A stretch of 64,000 nt of DNA from contig NZ_CP071839.1 in assembly GCF_017526105.1 (NCBI RefSeq), positions 2,718,501 through 2,782,500 of the forward strand, in the 5' to 3' direction. The translations under genes were made by a program, and so were the position numbers. The notes below the pieces were generated by a model. That model was not told the DNA's origin, searched no databases, and saw only the letters and a list, made by a program, of their open reading frames with translations. The stretch is from Streptomyces cyanogenus. GTDB lineage: Bacteria > Actinomycetota > Actinomycetes > Streptomycetales > Streptomycetaceae. Positions 29,962 to 37,998 of this stretch are shown piece after piece. The first letter of the stretch is position 1. Every line of letters begins with the position of its first letter.

Positions 29962-32900
29962 AACAGCTCCTCCACCACCGTGCGCGCCCGGCGGGTGGTA
30001 CGGCGGTAGGCGTCCAGCATGTCCCCGGCGTGCCCGGCGCCGTGGCCCAGGTAGCGGCCGACGGCGGCCAGCTCGCGCGGCTCGGTCGGGAAGGTGTCCC
30101 CGGCCCGGCCACGGACCAGCATCACCGCGTTGCGCACCCGGGTGGCCAGCACCCACGCCTCGTCCAGGATCTCCGTGTCCTCCCCGGTCAGCAGCCCGGC
30201 CTCGCGGGCGGCGGCCAGGGCCTGCCGGGTGCGGGTGGTGCGCAGGCCGGGGACGCGGTGGCCGTGCCGGAGCTGGAGCAGCTGCACGGTCCACTCGACG
30301 TCGGACAGGCCGCCGGGGCCGAGCTTGGTGTGCAGCTTGGGGTCGGCGCCGCGGGGCAGCCGCTCGGACTCCATGCGGGCCTTCAGCCGGCGGATCTCGC
30401 GGACCGCGTCCTCGCCGAGGCCCTTGGCCGGGTAGCGCAGCGGGTCGATCAGTTCCACGAACCGCCGGCCCAGGTCCTCGTCGCCGGCGACCGGCTCGGC
30501 GCGCAGCAGCGCCTGGGACTCCCAGACCAGGGACCAGCGGCGGTAGTAGGCGTCGTACGACTTCAGGGTGCGCACCAGCGGGCCCGACTTGCCCTCCGGG
30601 CGCAGGTCGGCGTCGATGAGCAGCGGCGGGTCGGCGCTGGGCAGCTGGAGCAGCCGGCGCATCTCGGCGACGACCTTGTTCGCCGCCGCGGCCGCCTCGT
30701 GCTCGTCGACGCCGTCCCGGGGTTCGTGCACGAACAGCACGTCCGCGTCGGAGCCGTACCCCAGCTCGTGCCCGCCGAAGCGGCCCATCCCGATGATCGC
30801 GAACCGGGTGGGCAGGGTGTCGCCCCAGCCGTCCCGGACGACCGCGCGCAGGGTGCCGGCGAGGGTGGCCGCGGTCAGGTCGGAGACGGCCGCGCCGACC
30901 CGGTCCACCAGGGCGCCCTGGTCGGCCTCGGCGGGGCTGGTCTCGGTGCCGTAGGAGCCGACGATGTCGGCGGCGGCGGTGCGGAACAGCTCGCGGCGGC
31001 GGACGCCACGGGCCGCGGTGACGCCCTGTGCGGCGTTCCCGGCGCGGCCCACGGCCGCCAGGATCTCCTGCTCCAGCTGGGCCCGGTCGCGGGGGGCCAG
31101 ACCGCCGCCGACGGCCGCCGGGCCGGCGCCGGTGCCGTCGCCGAGGAGGGCGACCGCCTCGGGGGCGCGCATCAGCAGGTCGGGGGCGAGGCGGCCCGCC
31201 GACAGCACGCGGGCCAGGTTCTCGGCCGCCGCGCCCTCGTCGCGCAGCAGGCGCAGGTACCAGGGGGTCTTGCCGAGCGCGTCGGAGACCTTGCGGAAGT
31301 TCAGCAGGCCGGCGTCCGGGTCGGCGCTGTCGGCGAACCAGCCGAGCAGCACCGGGAGCAGGGTGCGCTGGATGGCCGCCTTGCGGGTCACGCCGGAGGC
31401 GAGGGCCTCCAGGTGGCGCAGGGCGGCGGCCGGGTCGGCGTAGCCGAGCGCCTCCAGCCGTTCGCGGGCCGCCTCGGGGCGCAGCCGGGCCTCGCCGGGG
31501 GCGAGCTGGGCGACCGCGTCGAGCAGCGGACGGTAGAAGAGCTTCTCGTGCAGCCGGCGTACGACGCCGGTGTGCCGCTTCCACTCGCGGTTCAGCTCGG
31601 CCACCGGGTCGGTGCGCAGGCCCAGGGAGCGACCGAGGCGGCGCTGGTCCGGCTCGGCCTCGGGGACGAGGTGGGTGCGGCGCAGCCGGTACAGCTGGAT
31701 GCGGTGCTCCATGGAGCGCAGGAAGCGGTACGCCTCGTCCAGGCGGGCGGCGTCCTCGCGGCCGACGTAGCCGCCGGCGGCGAGGGCCTGGAGGGCGTCC
31801 AGGGTGGTTCCGCTGCGCAGGCTCGGGTCGGTGCGGCCGTGCACCAGCTGCAGGAGCTGGACGGCGAACTCGACGTCGCGGAGGCCGCCGGGGCCCAGCT
31901 TGAGTTCTCTCTCGATCTCGGCGGCGGGGATGTTCTCGACCACGCGGCGGCGCATCTTCTGGACGTCCGTCACGAAGTTCTCGCGCTCGGCCGCCTTCCA
32001 GACCAGGGGTTCGAGCGCGTCGACGTAGGCCTCGCCGAGCGCGGTGTCGCCGGCCACCGGGCGGGCCTTGAGGAGGGCCTGGAACTCCCAGGTCTTCGCC
32101 CAGCGCTGGTAGTAGGCGAGGTGACTGCTCAGGGTGCGCACGAGGGGGCCGTTGCGGCCCTCGGGGCGGAGGTTGGCGTCCACCGGCCAGATGGAGCCCT
32201 CGACGGTCGTCTCGGAGCAGATCCGCATGAGGTGGGAGGCGAGTTTCGTGGCGGACCGCAGGGCCTTGTGCTCGGGGACGCCCTCCGCCGGCTCCGCCAC
32301 GAAGATGACGTCCACGTCGGAGACGTAGTTCAGCTCGTGGCCGCCGCACTTGCCCATCGCGATCACCGCGAGACGGCAGGCGGCGGCGTCCTCGGGGGCG
32401 GCGCGTGCGGCCAGGGACAGGGCGGTGCGCAGGGTGGCGGTGGCCAGGTCGGCGAGTTCCGCGGCGGTCTCGGCGACGTCCGTGGTGCCGCAGACGTCGC
32501 GGGCGGCGATGGAGAGCAGGCAGCGGCGGTAGGCGACGCGGAGGGAGACCGGGTCGGTGGCCGCGGCCAGGCCGCGCTCGAACTCCGCGACGCCGGGGTG
32601 GAGGTCGTGCGGCTCGTACGTGACCAGGGCGTGCCAGTCGCCGGGGTGGCGGGCCAGGTGGTCGGCCAGGGCGGCGGAGGCGCCGAGGACGCCGAGGAGG
32701 CGGTCGCGCAGCGGTTTGGCCGCGATGAGGGTGTCCAGCAGTTCGCGGTGGGCGGTGGGCCCCTGCTGGGCCTCCAGGAGGCGGACCAGGCCGTGCAGGG
32801 CGAGGTCGGGGTCGGCGGTGGCGCCGAGGGCTTCCAGGAGGACGGGGTCGTCGCGGACGGGGGCCAGCTCGGGGCCGTCGAGGAGGCGCTCGGCGGCGGA

Positions 32901-32963
32901 GGGGTCGGTGAAGCCGTGTCGCAGCAGACGGGTGAAGGTGCTGCTCCTGCGCCCCGGCGTCAT
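29943..32963 (-). CDS. glnE: Bifunctional glutamine synthetase adenylyltransferase/adenylyl-removing enzyme
   Basis: The 1006-residue GlnE adds AMP to, or removes it from, type I glutamine synthetase according to nitrogen status. Both nucleotidyltransferase domains look intact. The N-terminal AR domain has MGKCGGHELNYVSDVDVIF (G207-G208, D216 and D218). The C-terminal AT domain has MGRFGGHELGYGSDADVLF near residue 726. A regulatory linker and GlnD_UR_UTase-type helical domains lie between and after. ATG 32963 is preceded by GGGAGG. The classical target GlnA1 is not in this window. GlnII lacks the adenylylation site, so regulation acts on a gene elsewhere. Confidence 0.96.
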   Translation of the reverse strand: MTPGRRSSTFTRLLRHGFTDPSAAERLLDGPELAPVRDDPVLLEALGATADPDLALHGLVRLLEAQQGPTAHRELLDTLIAAKPLRDRLLGVLGASAALADHLARHPGDWHALVTYEPHDLHPGVAEFERGLAAATDPVSLRVAYRRCLLSIAARDVCGTTDVAETAAELADLATATLRTALSLAARAAPEDAAACRLAVIAMGKCGGHELNYVSDVDVIFVAEPAEGVPEHKALRSATKLASHLMRICSETTVEGSIWPVDANLRPEGRNGPLVRTLSSHLAYYQRWAKTWEFQALLKARPVAGDTALGEAYVDALEPLVWKAAERENFVTDVQKMRRRVVENIPAAEIERELKLGPGGLRDVEFAVQLLQLVHGRTDPSLRSGTTLDALQALAAGGYVGREDAARLDEAYRFLRSMEHRIQLYRLRRTHLVPEAEPDQRRLGRSLGLRTDPVAELNREWKRHTGVVRRLHEKLFYRPLLDAVAQLAPGEARLRPEAARERLEALGYADPAAALRHLEALASGVTRKAAIQRTLLPVLLGWFADSADPDAGLLNFRKVSDALGKTPWYLRLLRDEGAAAENLARVLSAGRLAPDLLMRAPEAVALLGDGTGAGPAAVGGGLAPRDRAQLEQEILAAVGRAGNAAQGVTAARGVRRRELFRTAAADIVGSYGTETSPAEADQGALVDRVGAAVSDLTAATLAGTLRAVVRDGWGDTLPTRFAIIGMGRFGGHELGYGSDADVLFVHEPRDGVDEHEAAAAANKVVAEMRRLLQLPSADPPLLIDADLRPEGKSGPLVRTLKSYDAYYRRWSLVWESQALLRAEPVAGDEDLGRRFVELIDPLRYPAKGLGEDAVREIRRLKARMESERLPRGADPKLHTKLGPGGLSDVEWTVQLLQLRHGHRVPGLRTTRTRQALAAAREAGLLTGEDTEILDEAWVLATRVRNAVMLVRGRAGDTFPTEPRELAAVGRYLGHGAGHAGDMLDAYRRTTRRARTVVEELFYEDRA

Positions 32964-33126
32964 GTCCGTGACCTCCCCTTGCGTACGTCTCGGATCGGGC
33001 TCGTCCTGGCCAGAGCCTAACCGGAGGGGGCGGGGGTGGCTTCGTCCGCGGGCCGGTGGTCGTTGCCCGAGCGGCCTGCGGCGGCCTGCGCGGGCGGGTG
33101 GGTCGCGGCCGCGCCGGGCGGTGTCC

Positions 33127-33151
33127 GTCCTCCGTCCTCCGTCCTCCGTCC
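33127..33151. repeat. Short tandem repeat of GTCCTCC
   Basis: The 7-base unit GTCCTCC repeats 3.6 times in the 264-base gap between glnE and the DUF72 gene. No gene or other feature is visible in that gap. Slippage could vary its copy number. Confidence 0.8.
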
Positions 33152-33227
33152 GGCGCCCGGTCCGCGGTGCGTCGCCGGAGTGCTCGCCGGCCCGGCGCGC
33201 CCCCTTCCCGCCGTACGCGGTCCCGGG

Positions 33228-34100
33228 TCAGGTCGCGGCCCGGCCGGTGGTGCCGCGCTGGTGCGGGAGCCTCGACTGCAGGAGGTCGTGGAGCGTCCGG
33301 GCCGCTGTGGGCGCCGCGTCTGCGCAGCAGTTGTTGAACAGGACGTGCAGTTCGTCGGTGGCCTCGGCCAGGGCCTCGATGCGGGGCAGCCACTCGGTCA
33401 GCTCCCGCTCGGTGTAGGCGTGGCGGAAGCGGTCCTCCTTCGTGCCCTTTCCCCAGTGGGGGCTGCGGCCGTGGAAGCGGATCACGGTCAGGTGAGGGTT
33501 CGTCACGGGGGCGGGCCCCGCGCCCTCGTGGGTGTCCGTGGCCACGGCGGTCGCGCGCAGGTCCCGGAGGAAGGCGGTCGTACGGTCCGCCTGGTCGGGG
33601 TGCCACCAGGCGGGGTTGCGGAACTCCACGGCGAACGGCCAGTCGTGGGCGCGTTCGCGGGCGGTGCGGACGAAGGCCTCGGCCTCCGGACCGGGCGTGA
33701 GGGAGGGCGGGTACTGGAAGAGGAGGGTGCCCAGACGGCCGGACCGGTGCAGCGGGGCCACCGCTTCGGCGTAGCGGGCCCAGACCTCGGCGCGCAGGTC
33801 CTCGTCCCGGGGGTGGCCGCGCAGGTCCGGCGGGAGGGCGGCGGGGCGGGTGGGGTGGCCGGTGAGGAGGGAGAACGCCTTGACGTCGAAGCGGAAGCCG
33901 GGGGGCGTACGGTCGGCCCAGAGGGTGGTGGTACGGGCGCTCGGCAGGGCGTAGTACGGGGAGTCGGCCTCGACCAGGGGGAAGCGGGTCGCGTAGTGCC
34001 GCAGGCGCTTCTCGGCGTCGCGGTGGCCGGGTGGGTACCAGCCGCTCCTGAGCAGGTCCGGGTCGGTCCAGCCGCAGGTGCCGATGAGGATCTTCGCCAT
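33228..34100 (-). CDS. DUF72 family protein
   Basis: The 290-residue TIM-barrel-like protein begins MAKILIGTCGWTDPDLLRSG, the DUF72 signature, followed by FPLVEADSPYYALPS, FRFDVKAFSLLTG, FQYPPSLTP and FAVEFRNPAWW. The late segment HVLFNNCCADAAPTAARTL is the usual NN-containing C-terminus. The biochemical role of the family is not established. It is cytosolic with no signal. It runs divergently from the phosphoesterase operon, whose PHO-box-like element lies 19 bases upstream of this start. Confidence 0.9.
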   Translation of the reverse strand: MAKILIGTCGWTDPDLLRSGWYPPGHRDAEKRLRHYATRFPLVEADSPYYALPSARTTTLWADRTPPGFRFDVKAFSLLTGHPTRPAALPPDLRGHPRDEDLRAEVWARYAEAVAPLHRSGRLGTLLFQYPPSLTPGPEAEAFVRTARERAHDWPFAVEFRNPAWWHPDQADRTTAFLRDLRATAVATDTHEGAGPAPVTNPHLTVIRFHGRSPHWGKGTKEDRFRHAYTERELTEWLPRIEALAEATDELHVLFNNCCADAAPTAARTLHDLLQSRLPHQRGTTGRAAT

Positions 34101-34118
34101 GGCACCCAAGTACCCGGC

Positions 34119-34140
34119 GTTCATCGGGTCTTCACCCGCG
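34119..34140 (+). promoter_or_regulatory. PHO-box-like direct repeat (PhoP site)
   Basis: Two adjacent 11-base units, GTTCATCGGGT and CTTCACCCGCG, match the GTTCACC-type repeat bound by PhoP in Streptomyces. They lie 87 bases upstream of a secreted phosphoesterase gene, the type of target expected in the phosphate-starvation regulon. The second unit lacks the initial G. The assignment is inference from motif plus context. Confidence 0.6.
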
Positions 34141-34226
34141 AGGTTGGCTTGCGTGGGCCGCGGGAATGTCGGCGTGGACATGCTCTGTCCGCACCGCCAG
34201 CCGTCCATCCCGTCCCGGAGGTTGAT

Positions 34227-35123
34227 GTGTCCGGCAGTTCTGCTCGTTCGGCGTATCGCCGTGCCCGTGCCGTCGTGGCGTCCGCCGCGGCCCTCGCCGC
34301 AGCCGCGGTCGGGCTGTGGACCGGGCTCGGCAGCGAGTCCGCGCATGCCGCGGGCGCCGTGCCCAGCCCGGACCACGTGGTCGTCGTGGTCTTCGAGAAC
34401 CATGCCTACAGCCAGGTCATCGGATCCTCCAGCGCGCCGTACATCAACTCGCTGAAGACGGGGGGTGCCAACCTCACCCAGTCGTACGCGGAGACCCACC
34501 CGAGCCAGCCCAACTACTTCGCGATGTTCTCCGGTTCGACCCAGGGGATCACCGACGACAGCTGCTACACCCCGGGCTTCTCGTCGGCGCCCAACCTGGC
34601 CTCCGAACTGATCGCCGCCGGCCGCACCTGGGCCAGCTACAACGAGTCGCTGCCGAGCCAGGGATCCACCACGTGCAGCAGCGGCAACTACGCCCGCAAG
34701 CACAATCCCTGGTTCGGGTTCAGCAACGTGCCGGTCTCGACCGCGAAGACCTTCGCCCAGTTCCCCACCGACTACACGACGCTCCCCCAGCTGTCGTTCG
34801 TGGTGCCGAACCTGTGCAGCGACATGCACGACTGCTCGGTGTCCACCGGTGACACCTGGCTGAAGAACAAGCTGGGCGCCTACGCGACATGGGCCAAGAC
34901 CCACAACAGCCTGCTCGTCGTCACCTTCGACGAGGACAACCGGCTGAGCGGGAACCGGATCCCGACCGTGTTCTACGGGCAGCCGGTGACCGCCGGGTCC
35001 AGCTCCGCCACCACGTACAACCACTACGACCTGCTGCGCACCCTGGAGGACACCCAGGGCCTGACCACGCACGCGGGCAACGCGGCCTCCGCCAGGGACA
35101 TCACCGGCATCTGGGCGTCCTGA
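34227..35123 (+). CDS. Secreted phosphoesterase (PF04185 acid phosphatase/phospholipase C type)
   Basis: The 298-residue exported enzyme has an Ala-rich signal peptide ending about residue 41 (AHA). The family opening strand is HVVVVVFENHAYSQVIG, with the metal-binding E-N-H. Later motifs are YAETHPSQPNYFAMFSGST and LVVTFDEDN, which supply further metal and active-site residues. It should release phosphate from organic esters outside the cell. GTG 34227 has GGAGG six bases upstream. A PHO-box-like repeat lies upstream, and the MFS gene follows after a single base, so the three genes 34227-37394 form an operon. Confidence 0.9.
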   Translation: MSGSSARSAYRRARAVVASAAALAAAAVGLWTGLGSESAHAAGAVPSPDHVVVVVFENHAYSQVIGSSSAPYINSLKTGGANLTQSYAETHPSQPNYFAMFSGSTQGITDDSCYTPGFSSAPNLASELIAAGRTWASYNESLPSQGSTTCSSGNYARKHNPWFGFSNVPVSTAKTFAQFPTDYTTLPQLSFVVPNLCSDMHDCSVSTGDTWLKNKLGAYATWAKTHNSLLVVTFDEDNRLSGNRIPTVFYGQPVTAGSSSATTYNHYDLLRTLEDTQGLTTHAGNAASARDITGIWAS

Positions 35124-35124
35124 C

Positions 35125-36378
35125 GTGTACGTGGCGGACAGCCGTGCCAGTACGTCCGCTCAGGGTGCCGTCCGGTCTTCCGCCGGGCGGCGCCGTGCGG
35201 CCCTCGCCCCGACCGTGCTCGCGCTGGGGACGGTGAGTCTGGTCACCGACGTCTCGTCGGAGATGGTGACGGCGGTGCTGCCGTTGTACCTGGTGACCGG
35301 GCTGGGTCTGTCACCGCTGGGCTTCGGGCTGCTGGACGGCATCTACAACGGGTTCTCGGCGCTCGTGCGCCTGGTGGGCGGGCACTTCGCCGACCGGGGC
35401 GGCGGGCGGCACAAGTGGGTCGCCGGACTCGGGTACGGCATCTCGGCCGTGTGCAAGCCGCTGCTGCTGGCGGCGCACGCGCTGACCCCGATCGGGCTGG
35501 TGCTCGCCGCCGACCGGACCGGGAAGGGGCTGCGCACGGCGCCCCGGGACGCGCTGATCTCGCTGGCCAGTACGCCGGAGACCCGCGGGCGGGCCTTCGG
35601 GGTGCACCGGGCCATGGACACCGCCGGGGCCCTGCTCGGGCCGCTGGTGGCGTTCCTGATCCTGCGGGCCACCGTCGACGGGTACGACGCGGTGTTCACC
35701 GTCAGCTTCTGCGTCGCCGTGCTGGGCGTCCTGGTGCTGGTGCTCTTCGTGCCGGGCGGAAGGGGTCGCGCGGTCCCGGCCGAGCGGCCGACGGTCCGGG
35801 CGGCCCTCGCCCTGCTGCGCGGCCGTGACCTGCGCCGGATCACCGTGTGCGCGCTGCTGCTGGGCCTCGCCACGGTCAGCGACTCCTTCGTCTACCTGCT
35901 GCTCCAGCGCCGCCTCGGCGTCCCCGACCGCTGGTTCGCGCTGCTGCCGCTGGGCACGGCCGCCGCGTTCCTGCTGCTGGCGGTGCCGCTGGGCCGGCTC
36001 GCGGACCGGGTGGGCCGCTGGGCGGTCTTCCTGGCCGGCCACGGCGCCCTGCTCGTGGTGTACGCGCTGCTGCTCACCTCCTGGCACGGCACGGGTCTGC
36101 CGTATCTCGTGCTCGCCCTGCACGGCTGCTTCTACGCGGCCACCGACGGGGTGCTGATGGCCGCCGCCTCGGACAGCGTGCCGGAAGGGCTGCGCTCCTC
36201 CGGGCTGGCCGTCGTACAGACCGGGCAGGCGCTGACCCGGTTCGCCTGCTCGCTGCTGTTCGGCGCGGCCTGGACGCTGTGGGGCGACCGGGCGGCGCTG
36301 GCGGGCGCGGCGGTGGCGCTGGCCGCGTGTGCCGCGTTCTCCCTCACCCTGCGCCCGAAGGGAACGGTGCCCGCATGA
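35125..36378 (+). CDS. Major facilitator superfamily transporter
   Basis: The 417-residue transporter has 12 predicted spans. After a short cytoplasmic N-terminus, motifs are TDVSSEMVTAVLPLYLV and the loop 2-3 motif GHFADRGGGRHKWV. The cytoplasmic segment DRTGKGLRTAPRDALI is characteristic of a bacterial MFS group whose substrates are mostly unknown. It starts with GTG one base after the phosphoesterase stop and overlaps the next start by four bases. Uptake of a phosphatase product is a reasonable guess, but export is equally possible. Confidence 0.88.
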   Translation: MYVADSRASTSAQGAVRSSAGRRRAALAPTVLALGTVSLVTDVSSEMVTAVLPLYLVTGLGLSPLGFGLLDGIYNGFSALVRLVGGHFADRGGGRHKWVAGLGYGISAVCKPLLLAAHALTPIGLVLAADRTGKGLRTAPRDALISLASTPETRGRAFGVHRAMDTAGALLGPLVAFLILRATVDGYDAVFTVSFCVAVLGVLVLVLFVPGGRGRAVPAERPTVRAALALLRGRDLRRITVCALLLGLATVSDSFVYLLLQRRLGVPDRWFALLPLGTAAAFLLLAVPLGRLADRVGRWAVFLAGHGALLVVYALLLTSWHGTGLPYLVLALHGCFYAATDGVLMAAASDSVPEGLRSSGLAVVQTGQALTRFACSLLFGAAWTLWGDRAALAGAAVALAACAAFSLTLRPKGTVPA

Positions 36379-37394
36379 CCGTACGCACCCGCGTCCTGAT
36401 CCTGGTCTCGGCCGTCGCCGTGCTGGCGGCGGTCGGGCTGGCGTCGGTGCTGCACGCCTCCGCGCGGGCGGACCGCCGCAACCACACGCAGGCGGGCGGG
36501 CCCGGCGTCACGCCGGGAACGGTGACGCTGCGCCGGCCGGGGCGGCTCGTGTTCCGGAACATGGCGTGGGGGCCGCACCGCGACGAGCTGACCAGTGTCC
36601 CGGCCTCCGCACCGGACGCGGCGCGCACCGCGTCCGGTCTCAAGTGCCTGCGGTTCCACGCCGCTTCCGGCACCGGTGTGTGCCTCCAGGCCGTGCACGG
36701 GCCCGTCTCGGACACCTACCGCGCGCTGGTCCTGGACGCCCGGCTGCGGACCGTGGACCGCTACGACGTGCCGGGCATCCCCTCCCGCGCCCGGGTCTCC
36801 CCCACCGGGCACTTCGCCGCCTGGACGGCGTTCGTGGGCGGCGACTCGTACGCCGGGACCGACTTCTCCACCCGAGCGGCGATCGTGGACACCCGCAGCG
36901 GGGAGCTGATCCCGTCCCTTGAGGCGTTCCGGATCGTCAGGGACGGGCGTCCGTACCGGGCGGCGGACGTCAACTTCTGGGGGGTGACGTTCGCGGCCGA
37001 CGACCGCACGTTCTACGCGACGCTGGCCACCAAGGGGCGGACGTACCTGGTCCGCGGCGACCTGCGCCGCCGTACGGTCACCACGCTGCACGCCAACGTG
37101 GAGTGCCCGTCCCTGTCGCCGGACGGCACCCGGGTCGCGTACAAGAAGCGGGCCGCGGGGCTGCCGAAGGACGCCCCCTGGCGGCTGTACGTCCTGGACC
37201 TGCGGACCATGCGGGAGACCCCGCTCGCCGAGCCGCGCAGCGTGGACGACCAGGCGGTGTGGAAGGACGCCCGCACGGTCGTGTACGCGCTGCCCGGGGA
37301 CTACGGCGCCGATCTCCACGAGGTCCCGGCGGACGGTTCGGGGCGGGCCCGGCGGATCAGCTCGGCGGCGGTGTCACCGGCGTACCTGCCCTGA
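36375..37394 (+). CDS. Membrane-anchored TolB-like beta-propeller protein
   Basis: The 339-residue product has an N-terminal span (about 7-27) acting as signal anchor. An extracytoplasmic beta-propeller follows with PD40-type repeats: SRARVSPTGHFAAWTAF, CPSLSPDGTRVAYKKR, and a final YALPGDYGADLHEVPADGSG. Such domains mediate protein contacts. It overlaps the MFS stop by ATGA and so is translationally coupled. Its own end overlaps the convergent small gene at 37357 by 38 bases. A role in the same phosphate-related pathway is inferred from operon position only. Confidence 0.85.
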   Translation: MTVRTRVLILVSAVAVLAAVGLASVLHASARADRRNHTQAGGPGVTPGTVTLRRPGRLVFRNMAWGPHRDELTSVPASAPDAARTASGLKCLRFHAASGTGVCLQAVHGPVSDTYRALVLDARLRTVDRYDVPGIPSRARVSPTGHFAAWTAFVGGDSYAGTDFSTRAAIVDTRSGELIPSLEAFRIVRDGRPYRAADVNFWGVTFAADDRTFYATLATKGRTYLVRGDLRRRTVTTLHANVECPSLSPDGTRVAYKKRAAGLPKDAPWRLYVLDLRTMRETPLAEPRSVDDQAVWKDARTVVYALPGDYGADLHEVPADGSGRARRISSAAVSPAYLP

Positions 37395-37824
37395 GGTCCG
37401 GCGGTCGGGTGTACAGCAGCACCGTCGAGGGAGGCGGTTCGGCGGCGCCCCGGACCCGGACCCGGCCGATCGGCCGGGACACGGACGAGCCGCAGCCCGG
37501 ACAGAGCCGCGAGCGGCGCGACGTCGATGTCCCCTGGCCGAGGCGTACGGCGTCGAGGTCGGTGAAGGTGAGGTCGCCCAGAGCGTGCAGGGTGAGGAGC
37601 AGGGCCTCGGTGACGGCCTCCCGCTCGTCGTCGGGGATCGCCGGTGCACCGGTGCGCAGGGCCTGCTCGACCAGCCTGGCGGCGAGGCCGCGCAGGTCCG
37701 GCGCGGTGAGACGGCGTTTCTCTCCCCCCGGAAGGAGACGTACCCGGAGAGCCGGTGTGCCGACCGGGTGCCGATGGTCGCCGGTTCCCCAGGGGCCCTT
37801 CTGTTCACAACTGCCGTTCGTCAC
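37357..37824 (-). CDS. Small hypothetical protein with single CxxC motif
   Basis: The 155-residue product begins VTNGSCEQKGPWGTGDH. It has a helical middle, LTAPDLRGLAARLVEQALR and EREAVTEALLLTLHALGDLTF, and one C-P-G-C pair in LCPGCGSSVSRP, half of a zinc ribbon. Codon usage with G/C in third positions supports real coding on this strand over the plus-strand alternatives. TACGAT a few bases upstream of GTG 37824 could be a -10 for a near-leaderless transcript. The last 38 bases overlap the convergent propeller gene. I do not recognise a function. Confidence 0.55.
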   Translation of the reverse strand: MTNGSCEQKGPWGTGDHRHPVGTPALRVRLLPGGEKRRLTAPDLRGLAARLVEQALRTGAPAIPDDEREAVTEALLLTLHALGDLTFTDLDAVRLGQGTSTSRRSRLCPGCGSSVSRPIGRVRVRGAAEPPPSTVLLYTRPPDLRAGTPVTPPPS

Positions 37825-37998
37825 GGTGATCGTAAGGCGTGCCGACCGTGGCCGGGGACCGGTCGGGTCAAGCGGCGGGCGGGGGTTTTCCGTCGTCACG
37901 GTGGTTTGCCCGCGGGGGTGGCCGGGGCCCCGGCCACCGCCCCGGAGACTTTCCGCGGCGGTGGCCGCGTGGCCGCCGGGAGAGAACGAGGGCACGGG

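Noticed and set aside
29223..33020. A 1265-codon plus-strand frame opposite glnE
   Set aside because: Both GlnE nucleotidyltransferase motifs are intact on the minus strand, and this frame is compositional noise from high GC.
37103..37998. Plus-strand coding between the propeller gene and the decarboxylase
   Set aside because: The plus-strand frames there are Arg/Pro/Gly-rich with no start signal. The minus-strand gene at 37357-37824 has better codon bias and a plausible protein.
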